Assembly: GCF_000770305.1 (NCBI RefSeq)
Contig: NZ_JNVB01000010.1
Span: 16,080 to 80,079 of the forward strand
DNA length: 64,000 bases
Direction of reading: 5' to 3'
Source of the DNA: Erwinia oleae
Lineage (GTDB): Bacteria > Pseudomonadota > Gammaproteobacteria > Enterobacterales > Enterobacteriaceae
Below the pieces are notes generated by a model. It was not told where the DNA came from. It made no database searches and saw only the letters and a program-made list of their open reading frames with translations. Both the position numbers and the translations under genes were made by a program. Of this stretch, positions 21,736-30,966 are shown in pieces (the stretch's first letter is position 1; each line of letters starts with the position of its first letter).

Positions 21736-23103
21736 ATGCGTATTCATATCCTTGGTATCTGCGGTACTTTTATGGGCGGGCTGGCCGTACTGGCACGCGC
21801 GCTGGGGCATGAAGTCACGGGCTCAGATGCCAATGTTTATCCGCCGATGAGCACACTGCTTGAAAAGCAAGGCATTGATTTAATTCAGGGATACGATCCT
21901 TCCCAACTCGATTCTGCGCCGGATCTGGTCATTATCGGCAACGCGATGACGCGCGGCAACGCCTGCGTGGAAGCGGTACTGGAGCGCAACATTCCTTACC
22001 TTTCCGGCCCGCAGTGGCTGCATGACTTCGTGCTGCGCGACCGCTGGGTGCTGGCCGTCGCCGGAACGCACGGTAAAACCTCCACCGCAGGCATGCTGGC
22101 GTGGATTTTACAGGCCTGCGGTCTTGAACCGGGTTTCGTCATTGGCGGTGTGCCGGGAAACTTCGATGTATCGGCAACTTTAGGAAAAAGCCCATTCTTC
22201 GTGATTGAGGCCGATGAATACGACTGCGCGTTTTTCGACAAGCGCTCCAAATTCGTTCATTACTGCCCGCGCACGCTGATCCTCAATAACCTCGAATTCG
22301 ATCATGCCGACATCTTTGACGATCTGCGTGCTATTCAGCGCCAGTTCCATCATCTGGTACGCATCGTGCCTGGGCAGGGCAAAATTTTACTGCCGGAAAA
22401 CGACGCCAACCTGAAGCAGGTCATAGCGATGGGGTGCTGGAGCGAGCAGGAGAGCCTGGGTGAAGGCGGTCGCTGGCAGGCGAAAAAGCTGACCGTCGAT
22501 GCTTCGCACTGGCAAGTGTGGCTGGATGGCGAATGCGTGGCGGAGGTGAACTGGGCGTTGGTTGGCGAACACAACATGCATAACGGCATGATGGCGATGG
22601 CGGCAGCGCGCCACGTGGGCGTCAGGCCAGAAGATGCCGGCCGCGCGCTGAACGACTTTATTAATGCGCGGCGTCGCCTGGAACTTCGCGGCGAGGCCAA
22701 CGGCGTAAAAGTGTATGACGACTTCGCGCACCATCCCACGGCGATCCTGGCAACGCTGACCGCCCTGCGCAGTAAAGTGGGCGGCACGGCGCGCATTCTG
22801 GCGGTGCTGGAACCGCGTTCAAACACTATGAAAATGGGCGTGAGTAAAGACGATTTGGCGCCTGCGCTGGCGCGCGCCGACGAGGTCTTTCTGCTTCAGC
22901 CGCACCATATTCCCTGGCAGGTTGCGGAAGTGGCGGATGCCTGCGTGCAGCCCGCGCACTGGAGCGCCGATGTTGATGCCCTTGCAGAGCGAGTAGTGAA
23001 AAGCGCGCAGCCCGGCGACACAATTTTAGTGATGAGCAACGGCGGGTTTGGTGGGATTCATCAGAAACTGCTGGACGGGTTAGCGGAACGGGCGGGAGTT
23101 TAA
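21736..23103 (+). CDS. mpl: UDP-N-acetylmuramate:L-alanyl-gamma-D-glutamyl-meso-diaminopimelate ligase
   Basis: 455 residues of the Mur ligase fold. The N-terminal Rossmann segment is [17 protein letters not shown]. The ATP loop is [14 protein letters not shown], with [19 protein letters not shown] in the central domain and [10 protein letters not shown] in the C-terminal domain. It re-attaches recycled murein tripeptide to UDP-MurNAc in the cytoplasm. Divergent from fbp and closed by the terminator at 23109. Confidence 0.98.
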   Translation: MRIHILGICGTFMGGLAVLARALGHEVTGSDANVYPPMSTLLEKQGIDLIQGYDPSQLDSAPDLVIIGNAMTRGNACVEAVLERNIPYLSGPQWLHDFVLRDRWVLAVAGTHGKTSTAGMLAWILQACGLEPGFVIGGVPGNFDVSATLGKSPFFVIEADEYDCAFFDKRSKFVHYCPRTLILNNLEFDHADIFDDLRAIQRQFHHLVRIVPGQGKILLPENDANLKQVIAMGCWSEQESLGEGGRWQAKKLTVDASHWQVWLDGECVAEVNWALVGEHNMHNGMMAMAAARHVGVRPEDAGRALNDFINARRRLELRGEANGVKVYDDFAHHPTAILATLTALRSKVGGTARILAVLEPRSNTMKMGVSKDDLAPALARADEVFLLQPHHIPWQVAEVADACVQPAHWSADVDALAERVVKSAQPGDTILVMSNGGFGGIHQKLLDGLAERAGV

Positions 23104-23104
23104 A

Positions 23105-23134
23105 AAATAAGGCGGAGATTATCCGCCTTTTTTT
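23105..23134. terminator. Bidirectional terminator between mpl and darP
   Basis: AAGGCGGA-GATTA-TCCGCCTT hairpin followed by T-run. An AAAAAAT stretch on the other side serves the darP transcript, whose stop overlaps its edge. Confidence 0.9.
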
Positions 23135-23678
23135 ATCGGGCTTCGGCAAGCTCGCGCAGATATTGAAAAATCTGACGCCAGGCTTTCGGCGGTTTGCTGG
23201 CGGCTTTCTCTTTTTGTGCGTTACGGATCATCGCACGTAGCTGCTGGCGATCGGCGTCGGGATACAGATTCAACACCTCCGGCAGGGCGTCGTCACCCTG
23301 TTCAACCAGCCGGTCGCGCAGCATTTCCAGCTTGTGAAACAGCGCCACCTGCTGGTTATGACGGTTCTTCAGCTTATCCAGCGCCTGGCGGATCGGATCT
23401 TCATCACGCGAGCGCAGCATTTTGCCAATCAGCTGAAGCTGGCGGCGGCGTCCCTCTTTTTTGATCTTCTGCGCCAGTTCGATAGCCGCGCGCAGATCTT
23501 CATCCAGCGGGATCTTATCCAGCGAGGTTTTACTGAGATCGACCAGCTCTGCGCCAAGCCGCTTGAGCTCTTCCGCATCGCGTTTGATTTCACTCTTACT
23601 GACCCAGATAATCTCTTCGTCTTCTTCTTCTTCGTTATCCGGTACGTCATCGAGCCAGTCGTCGGGCTGCCTGGTCAT
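23133..23678 (-). CDS. darP: Ribosome-associated protein DarP (YjgA)
   Basis: 181 residues, highly charged. An acidic start ([29 protein letters not shown]) is followed by helical segments with [16 protein letters not shown] and [13 protein letters not shown]. coli DarP binds late 50S precursors and promotes folding of the peptidyl transferase centre. Divergent from pmbA, the conserved arrangement. Confidence 0.96.
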   Translation of the reverse strand: MTRQPDDWLDDVPDNEEEEDEEIIWVSKSEIKRDAEELKRLGAELVDLSKTSLDKIPLDEDLRAAIELAQKIKKEGRRRQLQLIGKMLRSRDEDPIRQALDKLKNRHNQQVALFHKLEMLRDRLVEQGDDALPEVLNLYPDADRQQLRAMIRNAQKEKAASKPPKAWRQIFQYLRELAEAR

Positions 23679-23838
23679 AAAAGGCTCCTTAAAAAAGATG
23701 CCAATGTTAACAGGTTACTTCGCTACTGCGAAATTGTTCTCTGAGTCTGTTAGACTCAAACTATCTCACAGGCAAAATGAGTGCGTTATGTGCGATTGTC
23801 ACCGGGCAGACAGCACTCACTAATTATATGGCAGGCCG

Positions 23839-25179
23839 ATGAAATTACTCCCCCAGGTTGCAGAACAGCGTAAAATCCTTGAACAGGCGGTCGCGACAGC
23901 GCTCGACCTCGCGAAAGCCAATGCTGACGGCGCGGAAGTCGCGGTATCGAAAACCACTGGCATCAGCGTCAGCACGCGCTACGGCGAAGTGGAAAACGTT
24001 GAGTTCAACAGCGACGGCGCGCTCGGCATCACCGTTTATCAGCAAAACCGCAAGGGCAGCGCATCTTCAACCGATCTCAGCCCTGAAGCCATTAAACGTA
24101 CCGTGCAGGCGGCAATCGACATCGCGCGGTACACCTCGCCCGATCCTTACGCTGGCGTTGCGGATCGTGAACTGCTGGCGTTCGAGGCGCCGGATCTGGA
24201 TCTGTTTCATCCTGCCGATCTCGATCCTGACCGTGCTATCGAGCTGGCAGCCCGCGCGGAGCAGGCGGCGCTGAAATCCGACCCGCGCATCAGCAACACC
24301 GAAGGCGGCAGCTTTAACAGCCACGTCGGCGTACGCGTCTTTGGCAACAGTCATGGCATGATCCAGAGCTACGCCTCCAGCCGCCACTCGCTCTCCAGCA
24401 GCGTCATTGCCGGGGTGGAAGGCGACATGGAGCGCGACTACGCCTATACCATCGGCCGCGCAATTGACGATTTGAAATCGCCGGAATGGGTTGGCGAAGA
24501 GTGTGCCCGTCGCACGCTTTCACGCCTTTCGCCGCGTAAGCTCTCCACCATGAAGGCGCCGGTTCTCTTTGCTGCCGAAGTCGCAACCGGGCTGTTTGGT
24601 CACCTGGTGGGGGCCATCAGCGGCGGCAGCGTGTACCGCAAATCAACCTTTTTGCTCGAAGAGATGGGCCAGCAGATCCTGCCGGCGTGGCTGACTATTC
24701 AGGAGCAGCCGCACCTGCTGAAAGGATTAGCGTCTTCACCGTTTGACAGCGAAGGCGTTAAAACGCATCAGCGCGATATTATTAAAGACGGCGTGCTGCA
24801 AACCTGGCTGTTGACCAACTATTCGGCGCGCAAACTGGGTTTACAGAGCACCGGCCACGCGGGCGGTATCCATAACTGGCGTATCAACGGCCAGGGCGAC
24901 AGCTTTGAACAACTGCTGAAAAAGATGGGCACGGGCCTGGTGGTCACTGAACTGATGGGGCAGGGCGTCAGCGGCATCACCGGCGACTACTCGCGCGGCG
25001 CGGCGGGCTTTTGGGTGGAAAACGGCGAGATCCAGTATCCGGTAAGCGAAATTACTATCGCCGGCAACCTGAAAGAGATGTGGCGAAACATGGTTACCGT
25101 CGGCAGCGACATTGAGACCCGCAGCAACATCCAGTGTGGTTCGGTGCTGCTGCCGGAAATGAAAATCGCCGGACAGTAA
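23839..25179 (+). CDS. pmbA: Metalloprotease subunit TldE/PmbA
   Basis: 446 residues, the family's usual length (450 in E. coli). With TldD it forms a zinc protease that degrades unfolded peptides and trims microcin B17 and CcdA. The TldE subunit lacks the HExxxH metal motif, and none is seen here. Recognisable blocks are [25 protein letters not shown] (split over residues ~250-275) and [21 protein letters not shown]. Partner tldD is not in the window. Confidence 0.96.
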   Translation: MKLLPQVAEQRKILEQAVATALDLAKANADGAEVAVSKTTGISVSTRYGEVENVEFNSDGALGITVYQQNRKGSASSTDLSPEAIKRTVQAAIDIARYTSPDPYAGVADRELLAFEAPDLDLFHPADLDPDRAIELAARAEQAALKSDPRISNTEGGSFNSHVGVRVFGNSHGMIQSYASSRHSLSSSVIAGVEGDMERDYAYTIGRAIDDLKSPEWVGEECARRTLSRLSPRKLSTMKAPVLFAAEVATGLFGHLVGAISGGSVYRKSTFLLEEMGQQILPAWLTIQEQPHLLKGLASSPFDSEGVKTHQRDIIKDGVLQTWLLTNYSARKLGLQSTGHAGGIHNWRINGQGDSFEQLLKKMGTGLVVTELMGQGVSGITGDYSRGAAGFWVENGEIQYPVSEITIAGNLKEMWRNMVTVGSDIETRSNIQCGSVLLPEMKIAGQ

Positions 25180-25197
25180 ATTTTCATCCATAGTAAA

Positions 25198-25227
25198 AGG
25201 GCGGTCTTTTTGACCGCCTTTTTTTAT
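25198..25227 (+). terminator. Terminator after pmbA
   Basis: AGGCGGTC-TTTTT-GACCGCCT hairpin followed by TTTTTT. It separates pmbA from cybC 35 bases later. Confidence 0.88.
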
Positions 25228-25261
25228 GCTTTTTATTCAAAAAATAATAAGGAACCGAGCA

Positions 25262-25645
25262 ATGCGTAAAACACTGTTGGTCATGTTCACCACCACGCTG
25301 CTGTGTACCAGTATTCCGGCGCTGGCCAGTCTGGAAGACGATATGGATATGCTGAAAGGCGGTCTGCGTACCGTGATGAAATCGGATGATGCCGGAGAGA
25401 TAAAAAAAGCGCTGACCGATATGCGTTCGGCGGCGGAAGATGCCAAAACGCAGACGCCGGACAAGCTCAAAGGTCAGCCAGCCGACAGCGCTCAAATGAA
25501 AGATTTCCGCGCCGGTCTTGATACGCTGCTCGGGCAAATTGATTCAAGTCTGAAGCTGGCGGAGGCGGGCGATGTGGCTGGCGCGAAGGCAGAAGCCAAA
25601 AAATTTGCTGATACGCGTGATGCCAATCACAAAAAATTTCGCTAA
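25262..25645 (+). CDS. cybC: Soluble cytochrome b562
   Basis: 127 residues with a signal peptide ending IPALA/S. The mature four-helix bundle keeps the heme ligands of E. coli cytochrome b562: a Met near the N-terminus (LEDDMDMLKGGL) and a His near the C-terminus (ANHKKF). There is no CxxCH, so heme is bound non-covalently in the periplasm. The ATG at 25262 is chosen because the frame from 25226 runs through the pmbA terminator. Unlike the K-12 copy this gene looks intact. Its electron partner is unknown. Confidence 0.93.
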   Translation: MRKTLLVMFTTTLLCTSIPALASLEDDMDMLKGGLRTVMKSDDAGEIKKALTDMRSAAEDAKTQTPDKLKGQPADSAQMKDFRAGLDTLLGQIDSSLKLAEAGDVAGAKAEAKKFADTRDANHKKFR

Positions 25646-25651
25646 AGGTAA

Positions 25652-25674
25652 CGGGTCCGCCCGGACCCTTTTAT
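25652..25674 (+). terminator. Terminator after cybC
   Basis: GGGTCC-GCCC-GGACCC hairpin (with flanking C/G) followed by TTTTAT. Confidence 0.8.
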
Positions 25675-25910
25675 CGGGATGTTAATCATATTCACTTATC
25701 TTTAAATAGCGTGAAAATATTGTCGTTTTTATATTAATAACTACCGCAGATGCCTGATATGGCTGATGCCATTATATTTTTTACTGTGCTTTATTTATCA
25801 TTTAATAATACGTCAGATAAGTTTTTCCTCTGTAATCCTTTCTTTTTGAATCATTATTCATTGAAAAATCACTTTTAAATGCATGGACTTAGCATAATTA
25901 AACGCAGGAT

Positions 25911-25926
25911 TGTGATATCTCTCGCA
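25911..25926 (+). promoter_or_regulatory. CRP-like site 1
   Basis: TGTGA-TATCTC-TCGCA, nine of ten core positions of TGTGA-N6-TCACA, with T-rich flanks. It is the distal of two sites in front of the PRD/SFCGS operon. Confidence 0.6.
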
Positions 25927-25959
25927 TTTCCCCTCTCTGCATGCACAAATTAACGATTT

Positions 25960-25975
25960 TGTGGCACAGATCGCA
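25960..25975 (+). promoter_or_regulatory. CRP-like site 2
   Basis: TGTGG-CACAGA-TCGCA, eight of ten core positions with the right six-base spacer. It lies 49 bp downstream of site 1. The pair would make the operon catabolite-controlled. Confidence 0.55.
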
Positions 25976-26122
25976 TTCCATCTGTCTGTTTCCACTTTGA
26001 AACGGAAAAAGTCGTTCTACACAGTCAGGCTTCAGAACGTTAATTTGATGACATCAGAAATTAATGGCCTTTTGTGCCAGCACTATGACGAGGTTCGTAA
26101 CGTGGAAAATGGAGCGGTATCG

Positions 26123-26440
26123 GTGAGTACGGCTAACGAGGAACAGGCTATTCAGGCGTTGGCGGATCGCGTAATGGGTCAGATCGCCACGCTTTTTGCT
26201 ACAAAAGAGATCCATCCCAACGCGGTGCAGCAGCAGATGCTGACCTCGCACGTTAAGGCGATGGCGCTGCGTTCCATCACCGGCGAGCCGCTGCCGGAAG
26301 TGGAAGCGGAGCTGTTTGAGGATATCTCTTCTGACTCCATGTCGCTGGCGCAGCAGGTGGTCGATCTGTTTGGCAATCTGCCACAAGAAGAGGCCTGGCT
26401 ATTGTCGGTCCATTTTGAAGTCGCAAAAGAGAACGCCTGA
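26123..26440 (+). CDS. Small PRD-domain protein (EF_0829/AHA_3910-like)
   Basis: 105 residues taken from a GTG at 26123 with GGAG nine bases before it. The frame is open from 25961 but the extra part covers CRP site 2 and has no family look. It is a single PTS-regulation-domain helix bundle with two His in PRD-like positions (MLTSHVKAMALRS and LLSVHFEVA). Small stand-alone PRD proteins open this cluster in Enterococcus faecalis and Aeromonas hydrophila. It could be a phosphorylation-sensing modulator. Its partner is unknown, and the full-length PRD regulator at 32953 is an obvious candidate. Confidence 0.65.
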   Translation: MSTANEEQAIQALADRVMGQIATLFATKEIHPNAVQQQMLTSHVKAMALRSITGEPLPEVEAELFEDISSDSMSLAQQVVDLFGNLPQEEAWLLSVHFEVAKENA

Positions 26441-26488
26441 TAGTCACGCAATTACGCAGTTATTTTTCAACAAATTAAGGAATAGAAC

Positions 26489-26851
26489 ATGTCTCAGGTC
26501 ATCGTAGTGATTGGCGATCGTTTAGGTAAAGGCCAGAAGGTTGCCGCAGGCGTTGAAAAAGCGGGCGGCAAAGCGATTGTCGTACCGGGCGTGGCGGCGG
26601 ATATGAAGCTGGGCGACGTCATGAAGGCGGAAAACGCCTCTTTCGGCATCTCTTTCTGCGGCAGCGGCGGCGCAGGCGCAATCACCGCGCAGAACAAACA
26701 CGGCTATAAAGCGAAATACGGCATGCGCTCCATTGAAGAAGGCGTCACGGCCATCAATGAAGGCGCGCTCGCGCTGGGCTTTGGCTTTATGGATAAAGAA
26801 GAGCTGGGCGAGCGTCTGGTGCAGGCCTGGAACAAGAAGCACGGCGGCTGA
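26489..26851 (+). CDS. Glycine-rich SFCGS-family protein
   Basis: 120 residues, soluble. The N-terminus VIVVIGDRLGKGQKVAAG and the family motif SFCGSGGAGAITAQNK identify the glycine-rich SFCGS/SFCGT family. The small alpha/beta layout with one Cys in a Gly-rich loop resembles a PTS IIB-like or ligand-binding domain, but that is inference from pattern. AAGGA precedes the ATG. It always travels with DUF4312, DUF4311 and DUF4310, so it probably is a component of their transporter. Confidence 0.85.
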   Translation: MSQVIVVIGDRLGKGQKVAAGVEKAGGKAIVVPGVAADMKLGDVMKAENASFGISFCGSGGAGAITAQNKHGYKAKYGMRSIEEGVTAINEGALALGFGFMDKEELGERLVQAWNKKHGG

Positions 26852-26854
26852 CCG

Positions 26855-27151
26855 ATGAAGGAGCAATTCACCACCACGGTGAACGTCAGCGGCAAGGGCG
26901 ACAGCAAAGCGCGCGCTTTTGCCGATGCGCTGAGCCGGGTACAGAACACGCTACTGAAATCCACCAACAAAGTTCTGCTTCGCATTGAACCTCAGGATGT
27001 GAAAGTGGTTCGGGCGCAGGAGAGGGTCAGAAAAGAGAAGTTTCTTTTCTTTTTTCTGGCGAGAGAGCGACGGAGTTACAGCGTTGAGCTGGATATTACC
27101 GTCAACGTGAGCGTAATCGACGCTGATAAGGTCGATTTCGACGCGCAATAA
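26855..27151 (+). CDS. DUF4312-family protein
   Basis: 98 residues. Soluble beta/alpha protein opening MKEQFTTTVNVSGKGDSKARAF, with a basic middle (RVRKEKFLFFFLARERRS) and an acidic end. No catalytic motif is visible. The start lies three bases after the SFCGS stop, indicating coupling. The function is unknown. It is a conserved partner of the two membrane proteins that follow and may be a cytoplasmic subunit. Confidence 0.82.
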   Translation: MKEQFTTTVNVSGKGDSKARAFADALSRVQNTLLKSTNKVLLRIEPQDVKVVRAQERVRKEKFLFFFLARERRSYSVELDITVNVSVIDADKVDFDAQ

Positions 27152-27220
27152 AGCACTGCCCTTCGGGGCAGCAATAACCACGATTTAAAAACGTTGGCGT
27201 AAGCCTGAAAGGAAAGACTA

Positions 27221-27997
27221 ATGTTTTTAATTATTTTATTAAAATCGCTCATTATTGGCGGCTTTGTCGGCGTGGGCGTAGGCGCGGGTGCCGCGCGTAT
27301 GTTTCATGCACCAACGACGCAGGGCATGGGCGCATTTCGTACACTGGGTGAGCTGAATTCCTGTGAGGGCGATCCCGCTTCTCACTTCTCGTTCGGCCTG
27401 GGCTTCTTTTTTAACGCATGGGCGTCTTCCGTGGCGGCGGGTTCCTTCACGCAGGACGTTGACCACCGCATTATCCCGCACTGGGGCGCCGCCGCGTTAA
27501 TGGTGAAAAACCGCAACGTGGCTGAAACGTTGCACAATCCGAAGAAAATGGCGATCGCCTGCGGCATCATCGGCATGATCGTCGTTGCCTTCCTCAACTC
27601 CACCGCATCTGCCGTTCCTGCCGCGCTACAGGTTACCGCCGTTAAGGTGCTGGTGCCTGCCGCAAACCTGCTGGTCAACACCGTGATGCCGGTTATCTTC
27701 TGGCTGGCGGCGATCGACGCCGGTAAGAAATCGGGCTTCTGGGCCACCATTTTCGGCGGCCTGGCGCAGCTGATTATGGGCAATGCCGTACCGGGTCTGG
27801 TGCTGGGTATTCTGATTGGTAAAGGCGTTGAGGAGAGCGGCTGGAACAAAGTGACCAAAATCATGATGGTGGCTATTGTTCTGCTGTTTGTGCTGAGCGG
27901 CTTCTTCCGCGGCTTTGACATGAAAATGCTGCAATCCTTCCAGCTTGGCGTGCCTGGCTGGCTGGAGATGATTCATAACTCCCTGAGCGGCAAATAA
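27221..27997 (+). CDS. DUF4311-family integral membrane protein
   Basis: 258 residues with GAAAGGA before the ATG. Six or so hydrophobic segments are visible: ~1-25, 60-80, 108-130, 140-165, 180-200 and 215-235. Loop motifs are MFHAPTTQGMGAFRTLGELN and GLAQLIMGNAVPGLVLGILIG (split). It lacks the signatures of mannose-, glucitol- or galactitol-type PTS permeases. With DUF4310 it likely forms the translocation unit for the substrate degraded by the downstream enzymes. This is inferred from gene order only. Confidence 0.85.
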   Translation: MFLIILLKSLIIGGFVGVGVGAGAARMFHAPTTQGMGAFRTLGELNSCEGDPASHFSFGLGFFFNAWASSVAAGSFTQDVDHRIIPHWGAAALMVKNRNVAETLHNPKKMAIACGIIGMIVVAFLNSTASAVPAALQVTAVKVLVPAANLLVNTVMPVIFWLAAIDAGKKSGFWATIFGGLAQLIMGNAVPGLVLGILIGKGVEESGWNKVTKIMMVAIVLLFVLSGFFRGFDMKMLQSFQLGVPGWLEMIHNSLSGK

Positions 27998-28004
27998 GAG
28001 GACA

Positions 28005-28655
28005 ATGAAAATGGAAGAAACCAATAAAGGGTTCTGGTATGCCGACTGGTCGTTCCCGATCTTCGTCGGTCTGCTCTCCGCAGGCGTGTTTGCGGGTACG
28101 CACATGTACTACGTTTACGGCCTCGGCGCGTTTAACGAAGTCGCTTTCGTCTCCATGCTGCGTGCAGGAATGGAAACCGGTGTGTACGGTGCGGTCGCGG
28201 CCTTCGGCGCCAGCTTCCTGTTTGCCCGTATTATCGAAGGTTCGCTGGTGGGAATTCTCGATATCGGCGGTGCCATCCAGACCGGCGTCGGCCTGGGCGT
28301 GCCCGCGCTGCTGCTCGGCGCAGGCATTGTCTTTCCCGTTGCAAACTTCGCCGCTTCACTGGTCACCGGACTGGCGATCGGCGTGGCCATTGGCTATGTG
28401 ATCATTCTGGCGCGTAAGTTCACCATCAACAACAGCGACTCCACCTACGGCGCTGACGTGATGATGGGCGCAGGTAATGCGTCTGGCCGCTTCCTGGGGC
28501 CGTTGATTATCCTCTCCGCCATGACGGCTTCCATTCCGATCGGCTTAGGTTCGCTGCTGGGAGCGCTGGCGTTCTATCTCTGGAACAAGCCGATTACCGG
28601 CGGCGCTATTCTTGGCGCCATGCTGCTGGGCGCATTTTTCCCGGTAGCCCTCTGA
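28005..28655 (+). CDS. DUF4310-family integral membrane protein
   Basis: 216 residues, six predicted hydrophobic segments. The conserved opening is FWYADWSFPIFVGLLSAGVF, then GLGAFNEVAFVSML. The ATG at 28005 lies close to GAGGA; the ATG at 28011 has more usual spacing and may be the true start (two residues shorter). Gly/Ala-rich helices such as GIGVAIGYVII-like stretches suit tight helix packing in a transporter. It is coupled to DUF4311 by a seven-base gap. Confidence 0.85.
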   Translation: MKMEETNKGFWYADWSFPIFVGLLSAGVFAGTHMYYVYGLGAFNEVAFVSMLRAGMETGVYGAVAAFGASFLFARIIEGSLVGILDIGGAIQTGVGLGVPALLLGAGIVFPVANFAASLVTGLAIGVAIGYVIILARKFTINNSDSTYGADVMMGAGNASGRFLGPLIILSAMTASIPIGLGSLLGALAFYLWNKPITGGAILGAMLLGAFFPVAL

Positions 28656-28731
28656 TGTAACGGCGGCCTTCTCTCCCTGAGCAGGCCGCTCTGACGGACG
28701 CCGCTGGCGTCCGGTTCTACAGGAGTCCGCA

Positions 28732-29865
28732 ATGTTTGACCTCATTATTCGTCGGGCGCGTCTTGCTGACGGTAGTCTGACCGATATCGCTATCCATGAC
28801 GGCAAAATTGCCGCCCTGGGCGACGTACAGGGTGCAGCAACCCAGGAGCGCGACCTTGAAGGCCGCTACTGGCTGAGCGCGGGATGGATTGATTCTCACG
28901 TTCACTGCTATCCCAAATCGCCGATCTATCACGATGAAGCCGACCGAATCGGTGTCTGGACCGGCGTGACCACCGTTGTCGACGCCGGCAGTACCGGTGC
29001 GGACGATATCGATGACTTTTATGAAATTACCCGTGCCGCCAGCACCCAGGTATACGCGCTGCTGAATATTGCCCGCACCGGCATCGTGACGCAAAACGAG
29101 CTGGCGGACATGAACCAGATCGACAAGGTTGGCGTGCGTGATGCGGTTAAGCGCCTGCCGGGCTTTATCATTGGTATCAAAGCGCGCATGAGCAGCAGCG
29201 TGGTAGGCGAGAACGGCATTCAGCCGCTGCTGCGGGCTAAAGAGATCCAGCATGAGAACGACGATCTGCCGCTGATGGTGCATATCGGCAACAACCCGCC
29301 GGATCTTGACGAAATCGCCGACCTGCTGAGCAGCGGTGACATCATCACCCATTGCTATAACGGCAAGCCCAACCGCGTGCTGACGCCCTCTGGCGAACTG
29401 CGCGCGTCAATCACCCGTGCGCTACAGCGCGGCGTCCGGCTGGACGTGGGGCACGGCACCGCCAGCTTCAGTTTCGAGGTGGCGCGCGTCGCCATCGCGC
29501 AGGGCATTCTGCCACATACCATCAGCTCCGATATTTACTGCCGTAACCGCATCGACGGCCCGGTTTATACGCTGGCTCATGTGATGTCGAAGTTCTTCAG
29601 CGTGGGTATGACGCTGCCGCAAATCATCGATTGTGTCACCCATCAGGCCGCCGACGGCCTGCGTTTGCACGGCAAGGGACGGCTCGAGCCAGGCGCTGAC
29701 GCCGACCTGACCATTTTTGACGTCAAAGAAGAATCTTGTCTGTTCATCGACTCCGAAGGGCAGTCGGTCAGCGGTGAGAAACAGCTAATGCCGCTGGCGG
29801 CTGTGGTGGCCGGACAGTGGTTTATTACCGACGAAGGGAAAAAGCATCATGTCTTCGATTTATGA
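28732..29865 (+). CDS. Amidohydrolase/deacetylase-family metallohydrolase (EF_0837/AHA_3915 type)
   Basis: 377 residues of the amidohydrolase superfamily. Metal ligands seen are H56 and H58 in DSHVHC, likely carbamylated K150 (IGIKARMS), H184 (MVHIGNN) and H207 (ITHCYNG). The catalytic Asp candidate is in the DVGHGTASF / SDIYCRN region. Family members near PLP lyases are thought to remove an acyl group or open a cyclic amide. AGGAGT precedes the ATG. It overlaps dgaE by 17 bases. Its natural substrate is not known. An N-acylated amino sugar acid is my inference from the neighbours. Confidence 0.88.
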   Translation: MFDLIIRRARLADGSLTDIAIHDGKIAALGDVQGAATQERDLEGRYWLSAGWIDSHVHCYPKSPIYHDEADRIGVWTGVTTVVDAGSTGADDIDDFYEITRAASTQVYALLNIARTGIVTQNELADMNQIDKVGVRDAVKRLPGFIIGIKARMSSSVVGENGIQPLLRAKEIQHENDDLPLMVHIGNNPPDLDEIADLLSSGDIITHCYNGKPNRVLTPSGELRASITRALQRGVRLDVGHGTASFSFEVARVAIAQGILPHTISSDIYCRNRIDGPVYTLAHVMSKFFSVGMTLPQIIDCVTHQAADGLRLHGKGRLEPGADADLTIFDVKEESCLFIDSEGQSVSGEKQLMPLAAVVAGQWFITDEGKKHHVFDL

Positions 29866-30964
29866 AAAATATGACCTCAAACAGGTCATCAACGCCTCCG
29901 GCCGCATGACCATTCTTGGCGTCTCCACGCCGAGCGCTGATGTGGTCGACACGGTGAAATACGGCCTGAACCACTATTTTGAGATCAAGGATCTGGTCAA
30001 CAAAACCGGCGCCTGGATCGCGAACCTGCTGGGTTGCGAAGATGCGGTCGTGGTTTCCTGCGCCTCTGCCGGGATCGCGCAGTCTGTCGCTGCCGTCATT
30101 GTGAAAGATAACGACTGGCTGCTGGAAAACCTGCACGCCGCGCCGCTGATTGTGCCGCACGATATTGTGGTGCCGAAAGGACACAACGTGAACTTCGGCG
30201 CGCCGGTAGGCACCATGGTCGCCATGGGCGGCGGCCGTCTGGTGGAAGCGGGCTATGCGAATGAATGCTCGCCGGAACAACTTTCAGCCGCAGTCACCCC
30301 GCAGACCGCCGCCATTCTTTATATCAAGTCGCACCACTGCGTGCAGAAAAGCCACCTCAGCGTTGAGCAGGCGGCGGGCGTCGCACGCAAGCACGGCGTG
30401 CCGTTGATTGTGGATGCGGCAGCAGAAGAAGATTTGCAGTGCTACTACCAGTACGGCGCGGATCTGGTTATCTACAGCGGCGCAAAAGCGATTGAGGGGC
30501 CAACCAGCGGCCTGGTAATGGGCCGTAAACAGTATGTTGAGTGGGTGAAACGTCAGTCGCTCGGCATTGGTCGCGCCATGAAGGTCGGCAAAGAGGGCAT
30601 CCTTGGCCTGACCCAGGCGATTGAAAACTATCTGGTGCAGGAGAAAGTCTCCGGCGCGCAGATGGTCGAGAAAATGACGCCGTTTATCGACAGCCTCAAT
30701 TCGCTCAACGGCATCAGCGCGCGCGTGGTGTGGGATGCGGCAGGACGCGATATTGCGCGAACCGAGATCCATTTCGATGAAGCGGTTATCGGCCATACTA
30801 CCGGCAATGTGGTACAGGCGCTCAAAACTGGCGACATCGCTATTTATTTTCGCGGCTACAAAGCTAACGAAGGCATTGTTGAAGTTGACGTGCGCAGCGT
30901 GTCGCCAGACCAGTTAAATACGATTTACATTTGCATTAAGGCCTTGTTGGCAGGAGAGAAATAA
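29849..30964 (+). CDS. dgaE: DgaE-family PLP-dependent ammonia-lyase
   Basis: 371 residues, a SelA-like fold type I PLP enzyme. The Schiff-base Lys is K213 in YSGAKAIEGPTSG and the pyridine-N Asp is D189 in PLIVDAAAEED. Salmonella DgaE converts D-glucosaminate-6-phosphate to 2-keto-3-deoxygluconate-6-phosphate plus ammonia. This protein belongs to that family, but its exact substrate is open because the usual dga mannose-type PTS genes are absent here. It starts inside the amidohydrolase gene and ends two bases before dgaF. Confidence 0.88.
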   Translation: MSSIYEKYDLKQVINASGRMTILGVSTPSADVVDTVKYGLNHYFEIKDLVNKTGAWIANLLGCEDAVVVSCASAGIAQSVAAVIVKDNDWLLENLHAAPLIVPHDIVVPKGHNVNFGAPVGTMVAMGGGRLVEAGYANECSPEQLSAAVTPQTAAILYIKSHHCVQKSHLSVEQAAGVARKHGVPLIVDAAAEEDLQCYYQYGADLVIYSGAKAIEGPTSGLVMGRKQYVEWVKRQSLGIGRAMKVGKEGILGLTQAIENYLVQEKVSGAQMVEKMTPFIDSLNSLNGISARVVWDAAGRDIARTEIHFDEAVIGHTTGNVVQALKTGDIAIYFRGYKANEGIVEVDVRSVSPDQLNTIYICIKALLAGEK

Positions 30965-30966
30965 GC

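Larger units (their letters stand above)
25675..26122 (+). promoter_or_regulatory. AT-rich regulatory region upstream of the sugar-acid operon
   Basis: About 450 bases without a gene and much more AT-rich than either flank. It carries two CRP-like sites (25911-25926 and 25960-25975), centres 49 bp apart. A TTGAAA at 25997-26002 is a possible -35, but no clear -10 follows at 17 bp. The low GC and the position where two conserved E. coli blocks meet suggest a junction created by rearrangement or acquisition. Confidence 0.5.

Noticed and set aside
25963..25978. Sigma-54 promoter (TGGCAC ... GC) before the sugar-acid operon, as in Salmonella dga
   Set aside because: GG and GC are separated by 8 bases rather than 10, and the local regulator lacks the AAA+ domain needed for sigma-54 activation. 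The same bases form a CRP-like site.
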